Shown one piece after another: positions 36,215 to 46,266 of a DNA stretch of 50,790 nt (position 1 is its first letter; every line of letters starts with the position of its first letter). The notes under the pieces were generated by a model. That model had not been told where the DNA came from. It worked only from the letters and a program-made list of their open reading frames with translations, and made no database searches. The stretch is taken from the NCBI GenBank assembly GCA_910584665.1, contig CAJUBL010000017.1, positions 1-50,790 on the forward strand, given 5' to 3'. The position numbers and the translations under genes are program-made. The stretch is from an uncultured Muribaculaceae bacterium. GTDB lineage: Bacteria; Bacteroidota; Bacteroidia; Bacteroidales; Muribaculaceae.

Positions 36215-37824
36215 CGTATGTTTACTGAAGTAAGTTGCAGCCAGCCCTCAGCGGTGATATCCCCCTTGGCCGAAATCTGTAATCCTATCTCATTATCCTT
36301 AGTGGTGTCAACCAGACCTACACCCCATATATATTCGCCGGCCTGGACTCCGCCCAGACTGAACCGGGTCTCATAGGTCGAGGGATGTCCCTTGATCCAT
36401 TCGTTCAGGCATGGCTCCATGTCTACATACAGTTTCACGGGCTGGAGAGTCGACTTGTCGAGCAGTGCGAAAGCCACCTTATACTTCTGGTTCCACTGAG
36501 GGATATTTGTCGGACAATAGCCCCATCCCAGATTGCTCCAGCGATGTGTGACAGTAACATTGTCATTCCCGCCTGCCGATACCGGAACAGACACCTTATC
36601 AGGATACAGGCGGTAACCTCCCTCGGCAATGAACTCCTTGACAAGATCAAAGGCATCGTTGAACCAGCGCCATGTCTCGCCGCTTGTCATCGAGTTTGAA
36701 TAACGGAAATCCATCATGTTGACCGCCGCGCCCTTGGCTTCATTGAACTCACCGCGGCGCACCTCGCCATGATCGGCATAGCCGTCACCTTTGATCGAGC
36801 CGCCATGTGACGACTCTACCCAGCCGCCTTCGGCAATGATGGGACGCTGGAAACGCATCGATGCCGCATAGTTGCGCTCCCATGTCGTATAATAACTCTT
36901 CATGCCGAATGCATCATGACGCAATGAATAGCCTTTGGCGACAAGTCTGTCAAGCAGTTCCTGAGCCTTGGCGGTGTTGGCATCGCCGAAACTCTTGGTA
37001 TCCATTATACAGCGGTGATAGTTGATCACGCAGGGGACACGCTTGAAAGCACTCAGGTAAGCATCGCTCACCCAGTCTATTACAGCCTCGCGTGGCTCAG
37101 CGTTTCCTGTCGAATATGTCACCGTATGGCTCTCTCCCCATTTACCGAGACCGAAACCGCTTATGAACATTGTCACCTCCGGATCATCATACTTTGCGGC
37201 AAACGCCTTGAGGAAAGCGGCATATTTCTCCTGAAATACCGGATCGTCACAATATGGCGACCACACCTTCATGGTTCCGGTCACCGTTTCAAAGCCTTTG
37301 GCACCGGCCTGACGCACATAATCGGGAGTAAAGAAGTCATGCTTGTCCTGACTGTCGCATATCAGCGAGAAAGCAAGTTTAAGACCACGTTCCTTTGCTC
37401 CGTCCACAAGCATGTGGTAACGCCGGGCATATTTTGATGCCGACGCGGGCTGATCCCACACATAGACACCCTCCTCGGGATTAAAATAGGTCCAGGCGGC
37501 ACGTATAAACAGCACGTTGGCATAGTCACATACATTTACATTACCCTCCGACGAAGGATAGTTGTCATACACCTCCCAGAAATCATCTCTCAGACCGTCT
37601 CCAAGACCGGTATAAAGGACCCAGCCGGTCATCGGGTTCCGCAGGTTTTTGTAACGCTCCGGCTTGATATTGACAATCTTGTTGCCTGCGATATTCCAGT
37701 CATGCGATCCCGGTACCGCATCGTCCTCTGAGCAGGATACGGCTCCGAGAGAGAGAACCGCGCCCGCCAGCATGGTGCAGGCGCGGTTCATTATTGAGGT
37801 TATATTGAAATCTGACATTGTCAT
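36211..37824 (-). CDS. DUF4832/DUF4874-type lipoprotein, candidate glycosidase
   Basis: The 537-aa product has a lipobox ending at C31 (SLGAVSC), so it is probably a surface or outer-membrane lipoprotein. The middle looks like a clan GH-A barrel: YFNPEEGVYVWD (about 113-124), GLGKWGESH with E231, LRHDAFGM, and IIAEGGW with E332. The two Glu, 101 residues apart, are good candidates for acid/base and nucleophile. The C-terminal beta domain (about 400-537) has GYCPTNIPQWNQ. It is a paralogue of the protein at 44701-46224. No activity is known to me. An ATG six bases inside is an alternative start. It follows the SusE-like gene by 5 bp. Confidence 0.75.
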   Translation of the reverse strand: MTMSDFNITSIMNRACTMLAGAVLSLGAVSCSEDDAVPGSHDWNIAGNKIVNIKPERYKNLRNPMTGWVLYTGLGDGLRDDFWEVYDNYPSSEGNVNVCDYANVLFIRAAWTYFNPEEGVYVWDQPASASKYARRYHMLVDGAKERGLKLAFSLICDSQDKHDFFTPDYVRQAGAKGFETVTGTMKVWSPYCDDPVFQEKYAAFLKAFAAKYDDPEVTMFISGFGLGKWGESHTVTYSTGNAEPREAVIDWVSDAYLSAFKRVPCVINYHRCIMDTKSFGDANTAKAQELLDRLVAKGYSLRHDAFGMKSYYTTWERNYAASMRFQRPIIAEGGWVESSHGGSIKGDGYADHGEVRRGEFNEAKGAAVNMMDFRYSNSMTSGETWRWFNDAFDLVKEFIAEGGYRLYPDKVSVPVSAGGNDNVTVTHRWSNLGWGYCPTNIPQWNQKYKVAFALLDKSTLQPVKLYVDMEPCLNEWIKGHPSTYETRFSLGGVQAGEYIWGVGLVDTTKDNEIGLQISAKGDITAEGWLQLTSVNIR

Positions 37825-37829
37825 TTTAT

Positions 37830-39467
37830 TTATTTGTTAGCGAATGTTACAGTGAGTCTGTCGATGTCGACCACCACATAGTTACAGTTTTCGGGAACAC
37901 AGAAGTAGGCGTAGCGGTTGTCACTCTGGCCGGCCACAAGCTGCATCTCCTCTCCAAGGGTTACCGGCAGATAGCCACGTTTGCTGTTACGCTTGGCTTC
38001 AGCTGTCGAACCGAAGGCATACACGTTGTTCTCTATGTTGGATACAAGGAAGTTCAGAGCTCCGGTCGCCGTCACCTTCGACCAGTCGTCAACCGACGAG
38101 CTGCGCGGCAGTGCATCACCATGATAGACGAACACATACGGGTTGGCAAGAGACTGTGTCAGCTTGTACTTGACCTGGAAGCCCGGTTTAAGACCATTAT
38201 CATGAGCCGATGCATTGAATCCGCCCCACATCCAGAGCTCAGTCACCTCCTGAGTGTAAGGATTGATCTTGTCGACAGTATTATTATACGATACAGTCTT
38301 GTTGGGCATATCGGTCTCGGGCGAATAGATGGTAACACTGTGATCGGTTGTATTCACAACAATACGGTAGGTACCGTCAGCAGGGATATCCCAGTATGAT
38401 GCAAGAGTACCGGTACCGGTCGGAACCTGCTCGAACTCATGGGCCTGGCCGTCATGGATATCATGGTCATTCCTGGCCTTCGGCACGAACGATACGGCCT
38501 TCTCCTCGTTGAACTCGACAGGCATATAGAGCTTGCCGGCCTTGAGCTCGCCCCGCCATGCATACAGGTCGTCGGCTTCAAGTGTGCGGGCGATCTCGAT
38601 CTCCTCATCTCCGGTAGCCGCGCCGGTCATGTACAGGCGGTCCATCTCGATGATACTGCCGGCAGGTACAATCCTGACAGTACGGTTACCGATATTGATT
38701 GAGATACGGTAGTTGTCGGCCTCGGGAATTACCCAGTAATTAGCCTCTGCGGCATCGACCATCACAGCCGGCATATCGCTGTCGGTGATATCGGCGTCAG
38801 CCTTATCGGGCGAGATGACGTTATGCTCGTCTCCATAGATTACAGGGAAGTTGATCTTACCGGCAGAAAGGGCTCCGGTCCAGTTATATATACCGGAAGT
38901 AGCCGAGGTCGGAGTAAGCTCGATATCCTCACCGCCTACAGCATCTCCTCCCATGAAAAGACGGTCGGCAAGGTACTGCTTCGGGCCATAGGTCTTGACG
39001 GTTACTCCGGCTGTAGCGATGTCGGGAATGACAACGCGGGGGCCCTCGAACGAAGCTGTAACCGTGAGGTTGATCACCGTAGGCGTACTGGTAAGGCAAC
39101 CGAAGTGGCCTGTGAGCATATCCTGCAGTTCCCTGTTGGTGTACTCACGGCGCAGGATACCGTCATCCTCATACTCCTTCTTTGCCGGAGCCTTGCTGCC
39201 TACGGCATCGATCTGGTACTGATAGGTTGTTATGTATTCGTTACCATATGGATGGGCGGCACTCCACTCTACAGTCAGAGCCACAGCATCCGGGTTGTTC
39301 TCGTCGAGCACGACATAGTCGCTTGACGTAGTCATCTGTATGACCGAGTTGCTGCGCGATAAGCTGTTATCAATATCCTCATCGCCGCAGGAGGTCATGA
39401 TCCCTGCCGACAGTACCACAGCGACTGTCAGGCAGGTCATATTGCGATTTAAATTATTATATTTCAT
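37830..39467 (-). CDS. SusE/SusF-like outer-membrane glycan-binding lipoprotein
   Basis: The 545-aa product has a lipobox at C27 (GIMTSC). An N-terminal SusE-type Ig-like domain (about 30-140) is followed by two similar repeats (about 150-250 and 260-365), each with a DRLFMGGDAV/DRLYMTGAAT start, a W-containing middle and a YWVIPEADNYRI/YWDIPADGTYRI end, as in SusE/SusF starch-binding modules. A further domain ends at 545. It should sit on the cell surface and bind the glycan with SusD. Order SusC-SusD-SusE fits. Confidence 0.87.
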   Translation of the reverse strand: MKYNNLNRNMTCLTVAVVLSAGIMTSCGDEDIDNSLSRSNSVIQMTTSSDYVVLDENNPDAVALTVEWSAAHPYGNEYITTYQYQIDAVGSKAPAKKEYEDDGILRREYTNRELQDMLTGHFGCLTSTPTVINLTVTASFEGPRVVIPDIATAGVTVKTYGPKQYLADRLFMGGDAVGGEDIELTPTSATSGIYNWTGALSAGKINFPVIYGDEHNVISPDKADADITDSDMPAVMVDAAEANYWVIPEADNYRISINIGNRTVRIVPAGSIIEMDRLYMTGAATGDEEIEIARTLEADDLYAWRGELKAGKLYMPVEFNEEKAVSFVPKARNDHDIHDGQAHEFEQVPTGTGTLASYWDIPADGTYRIVVNTTDHSVTIYSPETDMPNKTVSYNNTVDKINPYTQEVTELWMWGGFNASAHDNGLKPGFQVKYKLTQSLANPYVFVYHGDALPRSSSVDDWSKVTATGALNFLVSNIENNVYAFGSTAEAKRNSKRGYLPVTLGEEMQLVAGQSDNRYAYFCVPENCNYVVVDIDRLTVTFANK

Positions 39468-39498
39468 GATAATTCAATTTACAATTAATCATTATCCG

Positions 39499-41220
39499 TC
39501 AATATCCGGGATTGTTCTTGAGGTTGGGACACAACTCGATATCATGGGTGGGGATAGGCCACAGATACTGACGGTCAGGGAACACACGTTTCGCACCTAA
39601 GGCGACAAGTCCGGCATTATAAAGAGCCGAGAAATCGGCCAGTCCATCCTCATCAATCTGAGGCGTCATACCCCAGAACCACAGATCCTTCTTGACGATA
39701 TTGTTCAACAGCTCGGTAGGCGGCAGATTGATGTAGTTGTAACCGTTAAGAGCCTTGGCGGCAAGTTTCCAGCGTATCAGGTCCATATAGCGCAGGCCCT
39801 CGTTGGCAAGCTCCATGCGACGTTCTATGCGCACAGCCTTACGCATCTCTTCCTGTGTGCCAAGCTCAACGGCAGGATAGGACGTCGTCGCTCCTACAGC
39901 CACACCGTAGGCGCGTGCCCTTACCTGATTGATGGCATCAGTGACCGTGGCGTCTAGCTCACCGAGCTCTATCTTGGCCTCGGCATACATAAGCAGTACA
40001 TCGGCATAACGCATCATCATGTAATCACGCTCTACCTGCTTGCCGTTCTCGGTCCAGGAAATATCTATACCCTTCTTCCATACCAGTCCGTTATATGACG
40101 CATACTGATTCACAGCACGGTTGTCCTGATTGCTCTGCATGGATCCTGTAGTATAATTCATAACCTGCATCACATCGGGACGCGGATTGTAGTCAAAACC
40201 ACAGTGTTCAGTACCGAATTCTACGATTGTCTTCGTACAGCGCGGGTCACGGTTGGCAAACGGATTGCGGGGATCAAACAGCGGAGACTCATCGACAGGA
40301 AGTCCGTCGGTGCACAGATAGGCGGCAAACAGATCCCATGAGGGATTGTCCGATCCATAGCCTCCGGCACAGCGGGGCAGTCCGTTGTTGACATACCACT
40401 GATCAAGCACAACTTTATTCTCGATCGAACGTGGTATGAAGAATATCTTCTCCGGATTCTCCTTAGTGCTCTGCAGGAACAGTTTCGAGTAATCGGGTTC
40501 AAGCTGGTATACCTTGAGGTCCATACATCTTCTGGCGGCGTCGGCGGCCAGGTCGAAGTCACCGTTATATAATGCGAAACGGGCTTTCATTGCCAGTGCG
40601 GCTCCACGGGTCGCATGCTGGGCGGCATTGCCGTAACTTACAGGCAGATACTCGATAGCCCTGTCAAAGTCGGCATAGGCCAGCTCCTTTACCTCATCTT
40701 TATTACGGCGTCCCTTCTGCTCGGCGGCTGTGATGGTCTCGGTACCGTCCATATAGGGTACGTCTCCGAAATAGCATATCAGCTCGGCATACTTGCAGGC
40801 ACGGCAGAAGTAAGCCTCGCCGGCAAACCGGTTGAGCTTCTCCTCTGTCATGGTACCGGCGGCCTTGTGATAGTTGGCAAGCAGAGTGTTGGCTCGTGCT
40901 ATCAGCTTGTAACTCTGCTGCCACAGATTGTAAACCTCCCACTGCTGGCCGTTCATTGTACCGTCAAGAACGGTACCGTTGCTGCCCGGATTACGGTTCT
41001 GCTGGCGATATGTGAAATTGTCGGTCCACTGTTCCGATCCCTCCAGCGGCTGGTTCCAGTAACCTAAGATATAGAACTCGTTTGTCGCCATCTCGAGCTC
41101 GAGTTCGTTGGAATACCACGACTCGCTGTTGCCCTGTGACAGAGGCTCCATGTCCATGCTCTCGCACGCTGTGGTGAGCAGCATGGCGGCCGAAGCCATT
41201 GTATATAATATCTTCTTCAT
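39499..41220 (-). CDS. SusD/RagB family nutrient-binding lipoprotein
   Basis: The 573-aa product has a lipobox at C19 (LLTTAC) and the SusD fold. N-terminal TPR-like helices include YKLIARANTLL and FAGEAYFCRACKYAELICYFGDVPY. The C-terminal part has YADVLLMYAEAKIELG and INQVRARAYG, standard SusD phrases. It forms the lid of the SusC transporter and binds the glycan at the surface. It lies 21 bp after the broken SusC gene, so its translation is probably unaffected by the SusC frameshift, though polar effects on the operon are possible. Confidence 0.95.
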   Translation of the reverse strand: MKKILYTMASAAMLLTTACESMDMEPLSQGNSESWYSNELELEMATNEFYILGYWNQPLEGSEQWTDNFTYRQQNRNPGSNGTVLDGTMNGQQWEVYNLWQQSYKLIARANTLLANYHKAAGTMTEEKLNRFAGEAYFCRACKYAELICYFGDVPYMDGTETITAAEQKGRRNKDEVKELAYADFDRAIEYLPVSYGNAAQHATRGAALAMKARFALYNGDFDLAADAARRCMDLKVYQLEPDYSKLFLQSTKENPEKIFFIPRSIENKVVLDQWYVNNGLPRCAGGYGSDNPSWDLFAAYLCTDGLPVDESPLFDPRNPFANRDPRCTKTIVEFGTEHCGFDYNPRPDVMQVMNYTTGSMQSNQDNRAVNQYASYNGLVWKKGIDISWTENGKQVERDYMMMRYADVLLMYAEAKIELGELDATVTDAINQVRARAYGVAVGATTSYPAVELGTQEEMRKAVRIERRMELANEGLRYMDLIRWKLAAKALNGYNYINLPPTELLNNIVKKDLWFWGMTPQIDEDGLADFSALYNAGLVALGAKRVFPDRQYLWPIPTHDIELCPNLKNNPGY

Positions 41221-41241
41221 TGTTTTCAGTAATATGGCTGA

Positions 41242-42420
41242 TTAGAACTTAAGATTTAAACCGACTATGAGCGATGTCGTGATAGGATAAGCGCTCACAC
41301 CCATCTCGGGATCCCACCCCTTGGGATAGTTGTCGATCGAGAACAGATCGCTGGCACTGAAGTATACGCGTGCTTTCTGTATGCAGGCCTTCTGGGTCCA
41401 CTCTGCCGGAAGCGTATATCCGAGTGTCACGTTCTTGAGACGGAAATAGCGGCCGTTGAAAATCCAGAAGTCGGATGTCGCGTAGTTATTGTTTTTAGTA
41501 GTGTTGGTCAGGCGGGGATATCTGGCCGCACGGTTCTCGGCATCGGTATTGAATACACTCCAGTATTTACCCTCTATGATTGCGGGAATATTGCCGTAGT
41601 TGTCGCGCAGAGGCTCGACCATGGCGCGGTCCAGATACGAGTTCTGCTTTCCTATACCCTGAAACGCTATCGACATGTCGATTCCTCTCCAGCCCATATT
41701 GACAGTACCTCCGTACTGGAAGCGTGGCAGCGAATTGCCCAGAGGAACACGGTCATATTCCGACGATATAACGCCGTCAGGCACTCCGTTCGGACCGCTT
41801 ATATCCCGGTACTTCAGGTCTCCGACTGTCACCGTATTGTTCAGACGGGCCGAGTTGTTCACCTCTTCCTGTGTCTGATAGATACCGTCACATATGTAAC
41901 CGTACCACGCATTGAACAGCTCGCCGGCTCTCTTGACCTTACCGCCGCTTATGATGTCGCTGTTATTAAGATAATCGATTTTTGAAATGAAATCCGAAAG
42001 ATTCACTGTTATACCGTAATAGAAATCTCCGTGACGGTCGTTCCAGCTCAGTTCAAGATCATAGCCGTGAGTCGACATCTTGCCGGCGTTGGTATTGGGA
42101 TCGCTGTAACCCATCGACCATGGGATCTGGATGGCAAGAAGCATGTCGGATGTTGACTTCCAGTAATAGTCGGCGGTGAATTTCAGACGGCTGTTCAGGA
42201 AATACGCATCGACACCTATGTCGGTCGAGGTTGTGGTCTCCCACGAGATATCCTCGACAGCGAGAGCGCGGAGTGCCGCAGTCTTGTCCGACACCAGCTG
42301 ACCGTTCTCATAGAAATATGCGTTACCGAATGTCATGAGCGACATATAAGGGAAATAGCTGTCACCTATACGTTCGTTTCCGAGTTTACCCCAGGAACCG
42401 CGTAACTTCAAGTAAGACAA
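41242..42420 (-). CDS. SusC TonB-dependent transporter, 3' part after frameshift
   Basis: This 392-residue frame (opening at a TTG-coded residue) encodes the C-terminal beta-barrel of SusC: SYLKLRGSWGKLGNE, DIGVDAYFLN, and the end SLIVGLNLKF, the typical outer-membrane aromatic terminus. It has no signal peptide and is not a gene of its own. It continues the frame at 42431-44635 once one G of the G7 run at 42434-42440 is removed. The restored protein would have 1130 residues, a normal SusC length. Expression of this part alone is unlikely. Confidence 0.85.
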   Translation of the reverse strand: MSYLKLRGSWGKLGNERIGDSYFPYMSLMTFGNAYFYENGQLVSDKTAALRALAVEDISWETTTSTDIGVDAYFLNSRLKFTADYYWKSTSDMLLAIQIPWSMGYSDPNTNAGKMSTHGYDLELSWNDRHGDFYYGITVNLSDFISKIDYLNNSDIISGGKVKRAGELFNAWYGYICDGIYQTQEEVNNSARLNNTVTVGDLKYRDISGPNGVPDGVISSEYDRVPLGNSLPRFQYGGTVNMGWRGIDMSIAFQGIGKQNSYLDRAMVEPLRDNYGNIPAIIEGKYWSVFNTDAENRAARYPRLTNTTKNNNYATSDFWIFNGRYFRLKNVTLGYTLPAEWTQKACIQKARVYFSASDLFSIDNYPKGWDPEMGVSAYPITTSLIVGLNLKF

Positions 42421-42430
42421 TACGTTCGGG

Positions 42431-44635
42431 TTACCCCCCCATGAATTTTTCTCTGCTTATGACCCAGCCGGCCGAGAACGAGGGGAACGTACCCCAGCGG
42501 TAATTCTTTGCGAAACGGGAAGAACCGTCACGACGCACATTGGCCTGAAACAGATACTTGTCATCATACGAGTACAGCAGACGCCCGAAATACGAGTTGG
42601 ATGTATAGCGTGTGCCAGTGCCGCTGTTGTCCTTGTAATCATTGGGACCGATATTGAGATAAGGATACTTGGTAAGGTCATACTGGTCACGGGCGGCACC
42701 GAGATTCTCCGAACTCATTATATAATTCTCGTAACCGGCCATGACTGTGACATCATGCCTGCCGAACGACTTCATGTAGTTGGCGATGACCTGCGATGTG
42801 ATATGCCAGTTGTCATTACGCGTCTCATCAAGCTTGTTGGTAGCCCATGACGACCCGTTACCCTCCATGTAGCCGCCGAAAGTATTGGGATCATCCATCA
42901 GCACATAGCTGACAGCCATGCGGAATGCTTTCTTTTTCGTATAGTTTATGAAAGGCGATACGATACCGCTTATGCTCAGCCCGTCGAACGGCTTGATGGT
43001 AAGCGAAGCCTTACCGCCGACCTGAGTACTGCGTGAAGTGCTCGATCCTCCCTCGCGGAGCAACGCATACGGGTTGGCACCCGACTTGCCGTCGGCATAA
43101 CCGCCGTTCTGCCATACCGCAGGATAAATTGCCGGCATCTTGCGCATGTCGCCGAAAGGACTGTAATTGGTCGACGTGCTCTTGGCGTTGCGTATGTTCA
43201 CATCAAGGCTGGCCGACAGATACTTGCTTATAGTGAAATCATTGTTGCTGCGGAACATGAAACGATGAAAACCGCGTCCCTCATACAGACCGTCAACCTC
43301 ATCGTACGACAGCGATGCCTGCGACTTCACCGACTTGTTGCCTCCCGACAGTGATACCGTATGAGTCATACGCGGAGCCGAATCCTTCATCATCATACCC
43401 TTCCAGTCGGTGATCGGATAATGGTCCGGATCTATAGCATTGTTGCGGACCCAGTTCTTTACCTGATCGGCTGTATAGAGCTGGAAAAAACCGGCGGCCG
43501 GATTATCATTATACAGCAGCTCGTTGTTCATCTCCAGATAACGTGTGGCGCCGACCATCGTAGGCTGTGTGGTAGGAAGCTCCCAGCCGAACTCTCCGTT
43601 ATAGCTCAGACTCAGCGACGACTCGTCACCACGCTTTGTTGTAATGAGAATAACGCCGGCGGCAGCCTTTGAACCGTATATTGAGGCGGCGGCGGCATCC
43701 TTCAGCACAGAAATGCTCTCCACATCGTTAGCATTCACATAGTCAATATTGTCACACTGCACTCCGTCCACAATGATAAGAGGACTTGAATTGCCTATGG
43801 TGGTAACTCCGCGCACATGCATAGAACCGGCTGACGCTCCGGGAGCATTGTTGTCGCGACGCACCATCAGACCCGATACTGAGCCCTGCAGAGCCGTCGA
43901 CAGCGTGGTGGTCTTTTTGTTTACAAGATCCTCACCCTTTACCGACGCTACAGCTCCGGTAAGGTCCTTTTTCTTAACCGTACCGTAACCTATCACGACC
44001 ACTTCCTCAAGAGTATTCTCGGTAACAGCCATGTCTATAGTCAGATCACTGGTGCCGTCAACTTTCACTTCCTTGGGCTCGTAACCTATATAGGTGACAA
44101 GCAGTCTGTCTCCATCGGCGGCATCGATTGTAAAATGACCGTCAAAGTCGGTGCTTACGGCGGCGTCTCCATCCTTGACCCTCACGGTAGCACCGATCAT
44201 AGGTTCACCGTTCTCGTCAAGAATAGTTCCCGTGATCTTACTTTTAGGTGCATTGTTCTTAACAGTCCCGGCAACCGTGGTAATAGTCACCTGGCGGCCC
44301 GAGATGCTATACTTCAAACCGGCGGCACTGCACAGCTCGGCAAGTATGACATCCATTTTCTTGTCTTTCATCTGTATGTCGACCGCGGCGGAAAGTTTCT
44401 TCTCAACGCCCTCTCCATACATGAACACATAGTTACTGTTTTTCTCGATGTAGTTCAGTACATCCTTTACCGTCGTGTCGGTAGCATTCACGGTATAAAG
44501 TCCCGTGGTATTGTCCTGCGTCATGACGGTCGATGCCTGTAGCGCCGGCACGGAAGCCAGCGTTGCAAGCCCCATCACACACAGCACCCCCATACGGGAA
44601 CGCCATTGCTGGTAATGCGATGTCGATTTAATCAT
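42431..44635 (-). CDS. SusC/RagA TonB-dependent transporter with STN domain, 5' part, truncated by frameshift
   Basis: The 734-aa frame begins with a signal peptide (about 1-35). It has an STN domain (about 48-118, DTTVKDVLNYIEKNSNYVF), a carboxypeptidase-regulatory-like domain (about 134-210), the TonB box/plug start EEVVVIGYGTVKKKDLTGAV, a plug (220-330) and part of the barrel. It ends MGG-stop at 42431 because of an extra G. The STN domain is the N-terminal signalling domain that contacts FecR, and this gene lies downstream of a FecR/ECF pair. As read, the barrel lacks its last third and cannot work. It may be real decay, phase variation or a sequence error. Confidence 0.9.
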   Translation of the reverse strand: MIKSTSHYQQWRSRMGVLCVMGLATLASVPALQASTVMTQDNTTGLYTVNATDTTVKDVLNYIEKNSNYVFMYGEGVEKKLSAAVDIQMKDKKMDVILAELCSAAGLKYSISGRQVTITTVAGTVKNNAPKSKITGTILDENGEPMIGATVRVKDGDAAVSTDFDGHFTIDAADGDRLLVTYIGYEPKEVKVDGTSDLTIDMAVTENTLEEVVVIGYGTVKKKDLTGAVASVKGEDLVNKKTTTLSTALQGSVSGLMVRRDNNAPGASAGSMHVRGVTTIGNSSPLIIVDGVQCDNIDYVNANDVESISVLKDAAAASIYGSKAAAGVILITTKRGDESSLSLSYNGEFGWELPTTQPTMVGATRYLEMNNELLYNDNPAAGFFQLYTADQVKNWVRNNAIDPDHYPITDWKGMMMKDSAPRMTHTVSLSGGNKSVKSQASLSYDEVDGLYEGRGFHRFMFRSNNDFTISKYLSASLDVNIRNAKSTSTNYSPFGDMRKMPAIYPAVWQNGGYADGKSGANPYALLREGGSSTSRSTQVGGKASLTIKPFDGLSISGIVSPFINYTKKKAFRMAVSYVLMDDPNTFGGYMEGNGSSWATNKLDETRNDNWHITSQVIANYMKSFGRHDVTVMAGYENYIMSSENLGAARDQYDLTKYPYLNIGPNDYKDNSGTGTRYTSNSYFGRLLYSYDDKYLFQANVRRDGSSRFAKNYRWGTFPSFSAGWVISREKFMGG
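42434..42440 (-). other. G7 homopolymer at the SusC frameshift
   Basis: The coding strand has seven G after TTCAT. With seven, reading gives FMGG-stop. With six it gives FMGGNPNVLSYLKLRGSWGK, joining both SusC parts in frame. This single site explains the whole break. Confidence 0.9.
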
Positions 44636-44700
44636 AAGGTTGTGATAATTATTAGTTTATAGTTGTGATTTATGGTATTGCTGCAATTTAAGACATGTCC

Positions 44701-46224
44701 TTACTTTATACTTATCCCGCCGGCAGGGAGCCATCCGTTCACATGACGGTCGGCGGCTACTGCCATCTCCAGTGCCGGTCGGTTGCCGTTCGTCACATCC
44801 ACGAGCGCTACACCCCATGTATATTTGCCGGGCTTTATCCCATTAAGATCAATCTCGGTAGTATATAAGGCCGGCGCCTCCTTCAGCCACTTCGACAGAT
44901 CACTCGACTCCTCGACAGTAACCTTCACCGGGTTACCGTCCTTGTCAATCAGGGCTACAGCCATCTTGTAACGCTGATTCCACTGAGGTATGTTGGTCGG
45001 ACAATAGCCCCACCCCATGTTGCGCCACTCACTCTCCACCTTCACAAGCTCTCCGCGGCGTGCCCTATCTGTTGCCGTCACACGTGCGGGATAGAGACGG
45101 TAACCGCCGTGAGCGACAAAACTCTTTACCAGCGGGAAAGCATCCTCGAACCACGAGCGGGTCTCGTCGTTGATACGGAAATCCATCATGTTCACACGGG
45201 CTTCGGCCGATGCGTCATACTCCCCCTTGCGTACATCCTCGGCATGCCCCTCGCGGTACAGACCCGAGGGATCGCGCCAGTAGCGGTGATGCGCACCGGT
45301 TATCCATCCGCCTTCCATGATGATGGGTCGCCTGAAATTCCACTTCCGGGCCATTGCCTTTTCCCAGTCCTGATAATAGCCGTGCATGCCGAAAGCATCA
45401 TGACGGAGCGAGAAACCGAGATCTATTGCCTTTTCTATCATCTTCTCCGCGTCCTCAGGCACACTGCCCCACCCGTCATCGGCAGGATCGCCCAGCATGC
45501 GGTGATAATGTATCAGCATAGGCACCTTCTTAAAACTTGACGTGGCGAGGTCGATCACCCACTCGAATACCGGCCCCTTGTTGTTATTGTCCTTATATAT
45601 CATCGAATGAGACTCACCCCATTTTCCCAACGAATAGGCATCAATGAACTCCACCTTCGAGGGATCGTCAAAATACTCAGCGAAAGCCCTGAAGAACTTG
45701 GCATATTTCTCCTGAAACACAGGATCATCGGGATACGGCGAACGGTTTTTCCCCGGGTTCCTGGGATCATAATATCCCTCGGCCCCTGCATCAAAAACAT
45801 ATTGCGGAGTGTTCTGTCCCTGATCACGTCCGTCGATGACAATACGGAATGCAACACGCAGTCCGCGGTCGTTGACACTCTTTATCAGCTTCATAAGCCG
45901 CGAGTCGGGATCGTTCCATATATACTTTCCCTCTTCGGGTTCGAACGACGCCCAGCTCGTACGCATGTAGGCACAGCTTGCATAGTCCGATACTCTTACC
46001 GTCGTGCCCCCGGCATCGACCTTCATGGAGTCATATCCCTTTTCGGTCCAGAAATTCTCATCCCACGTACGGCCCATGTACATGACCCACCCCTGAAGCG
46101 GGTTGCGCAGTACTCTCACAGTATCAGGCTCGAAAGTCACTGTACGGGTACGTGCCTCCGCTCCGGCGATACCGGCCGCAAGCATCGAGATAATCGCGAT
46201 AATAATCTGTCTGTTAAGTTTCAT
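44701..46224 (-). CDS. DUF4832/DUF4874-type secreted protein, candidate glycosidase
   Basis: The 507-aa product has a signal peptide (about 1-24, cut near AGAEA) and no lipobox, so it is probably periplasmic. It is a clear paralogue of the lipoprotein at 36211-37824, with FEPEEGKYIW, SLGKWGESH (E204), LRHDAFGM, PIIMEGGW (E304), VNMMDFR and GYCPTNIPQWNQRYK all shared. The two Glu are 100 residues apart, as in retaining clan GH-A enzymes. Its place between FecR and SusC, ahead of the transport genes, is unusual. A likely split is surface endo-action by one copy and periplasmic action by the other, but this is inference. Confidence 0.75.
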   Translation of the reverse strand: MKLNRQIIIAIISMLAAGIAGAEARTRTVTFEPDTVRVLRNPLQGWVMYMGRTWDENFWTEKGYDSMKVDAGGTTVRVSDYASCAYMRTSWASFEPEEGKYIWNDPDSRLMKLIKSVNDRGLRVAFRIVIDGRDQGQNTPQYVFDAGAEGYYDPRNPGKNRSPYPDDPVFQEKYAKFFRAFAEYFDDPSKVEFIDAYSLGKWGESHSMIYKDNNNKGPVFEWVIDLATSSFKKVPMLIHYHRMLGDPADDGWGSVPEDAEKMIEKAIDLGFSLRHDAFGMHGYYQDWEKAMARKWNFRRPIIMEGGWITGAHHRYWRDPSGLYREGHAEDVRKGEYDASAEARVNMMDFRINDETRSWFEDAFPLVKSFVAHGGYRLYPARVTATDRARRGELVKVESEWRNMGWGYCPTNIPQWNQRYKMAVALIDKDGNPVKVTVEESSDLSKWLKEAPALYTTEIDLNGIKPGKYTWGVALVDVTNGNRPALEMAVAADRHVNGWLPAGGISIK

Positions 46225-46266
46225 ATTATTTTTAAGGTATATCGGTTAATGCATGGTTATAGCTGT

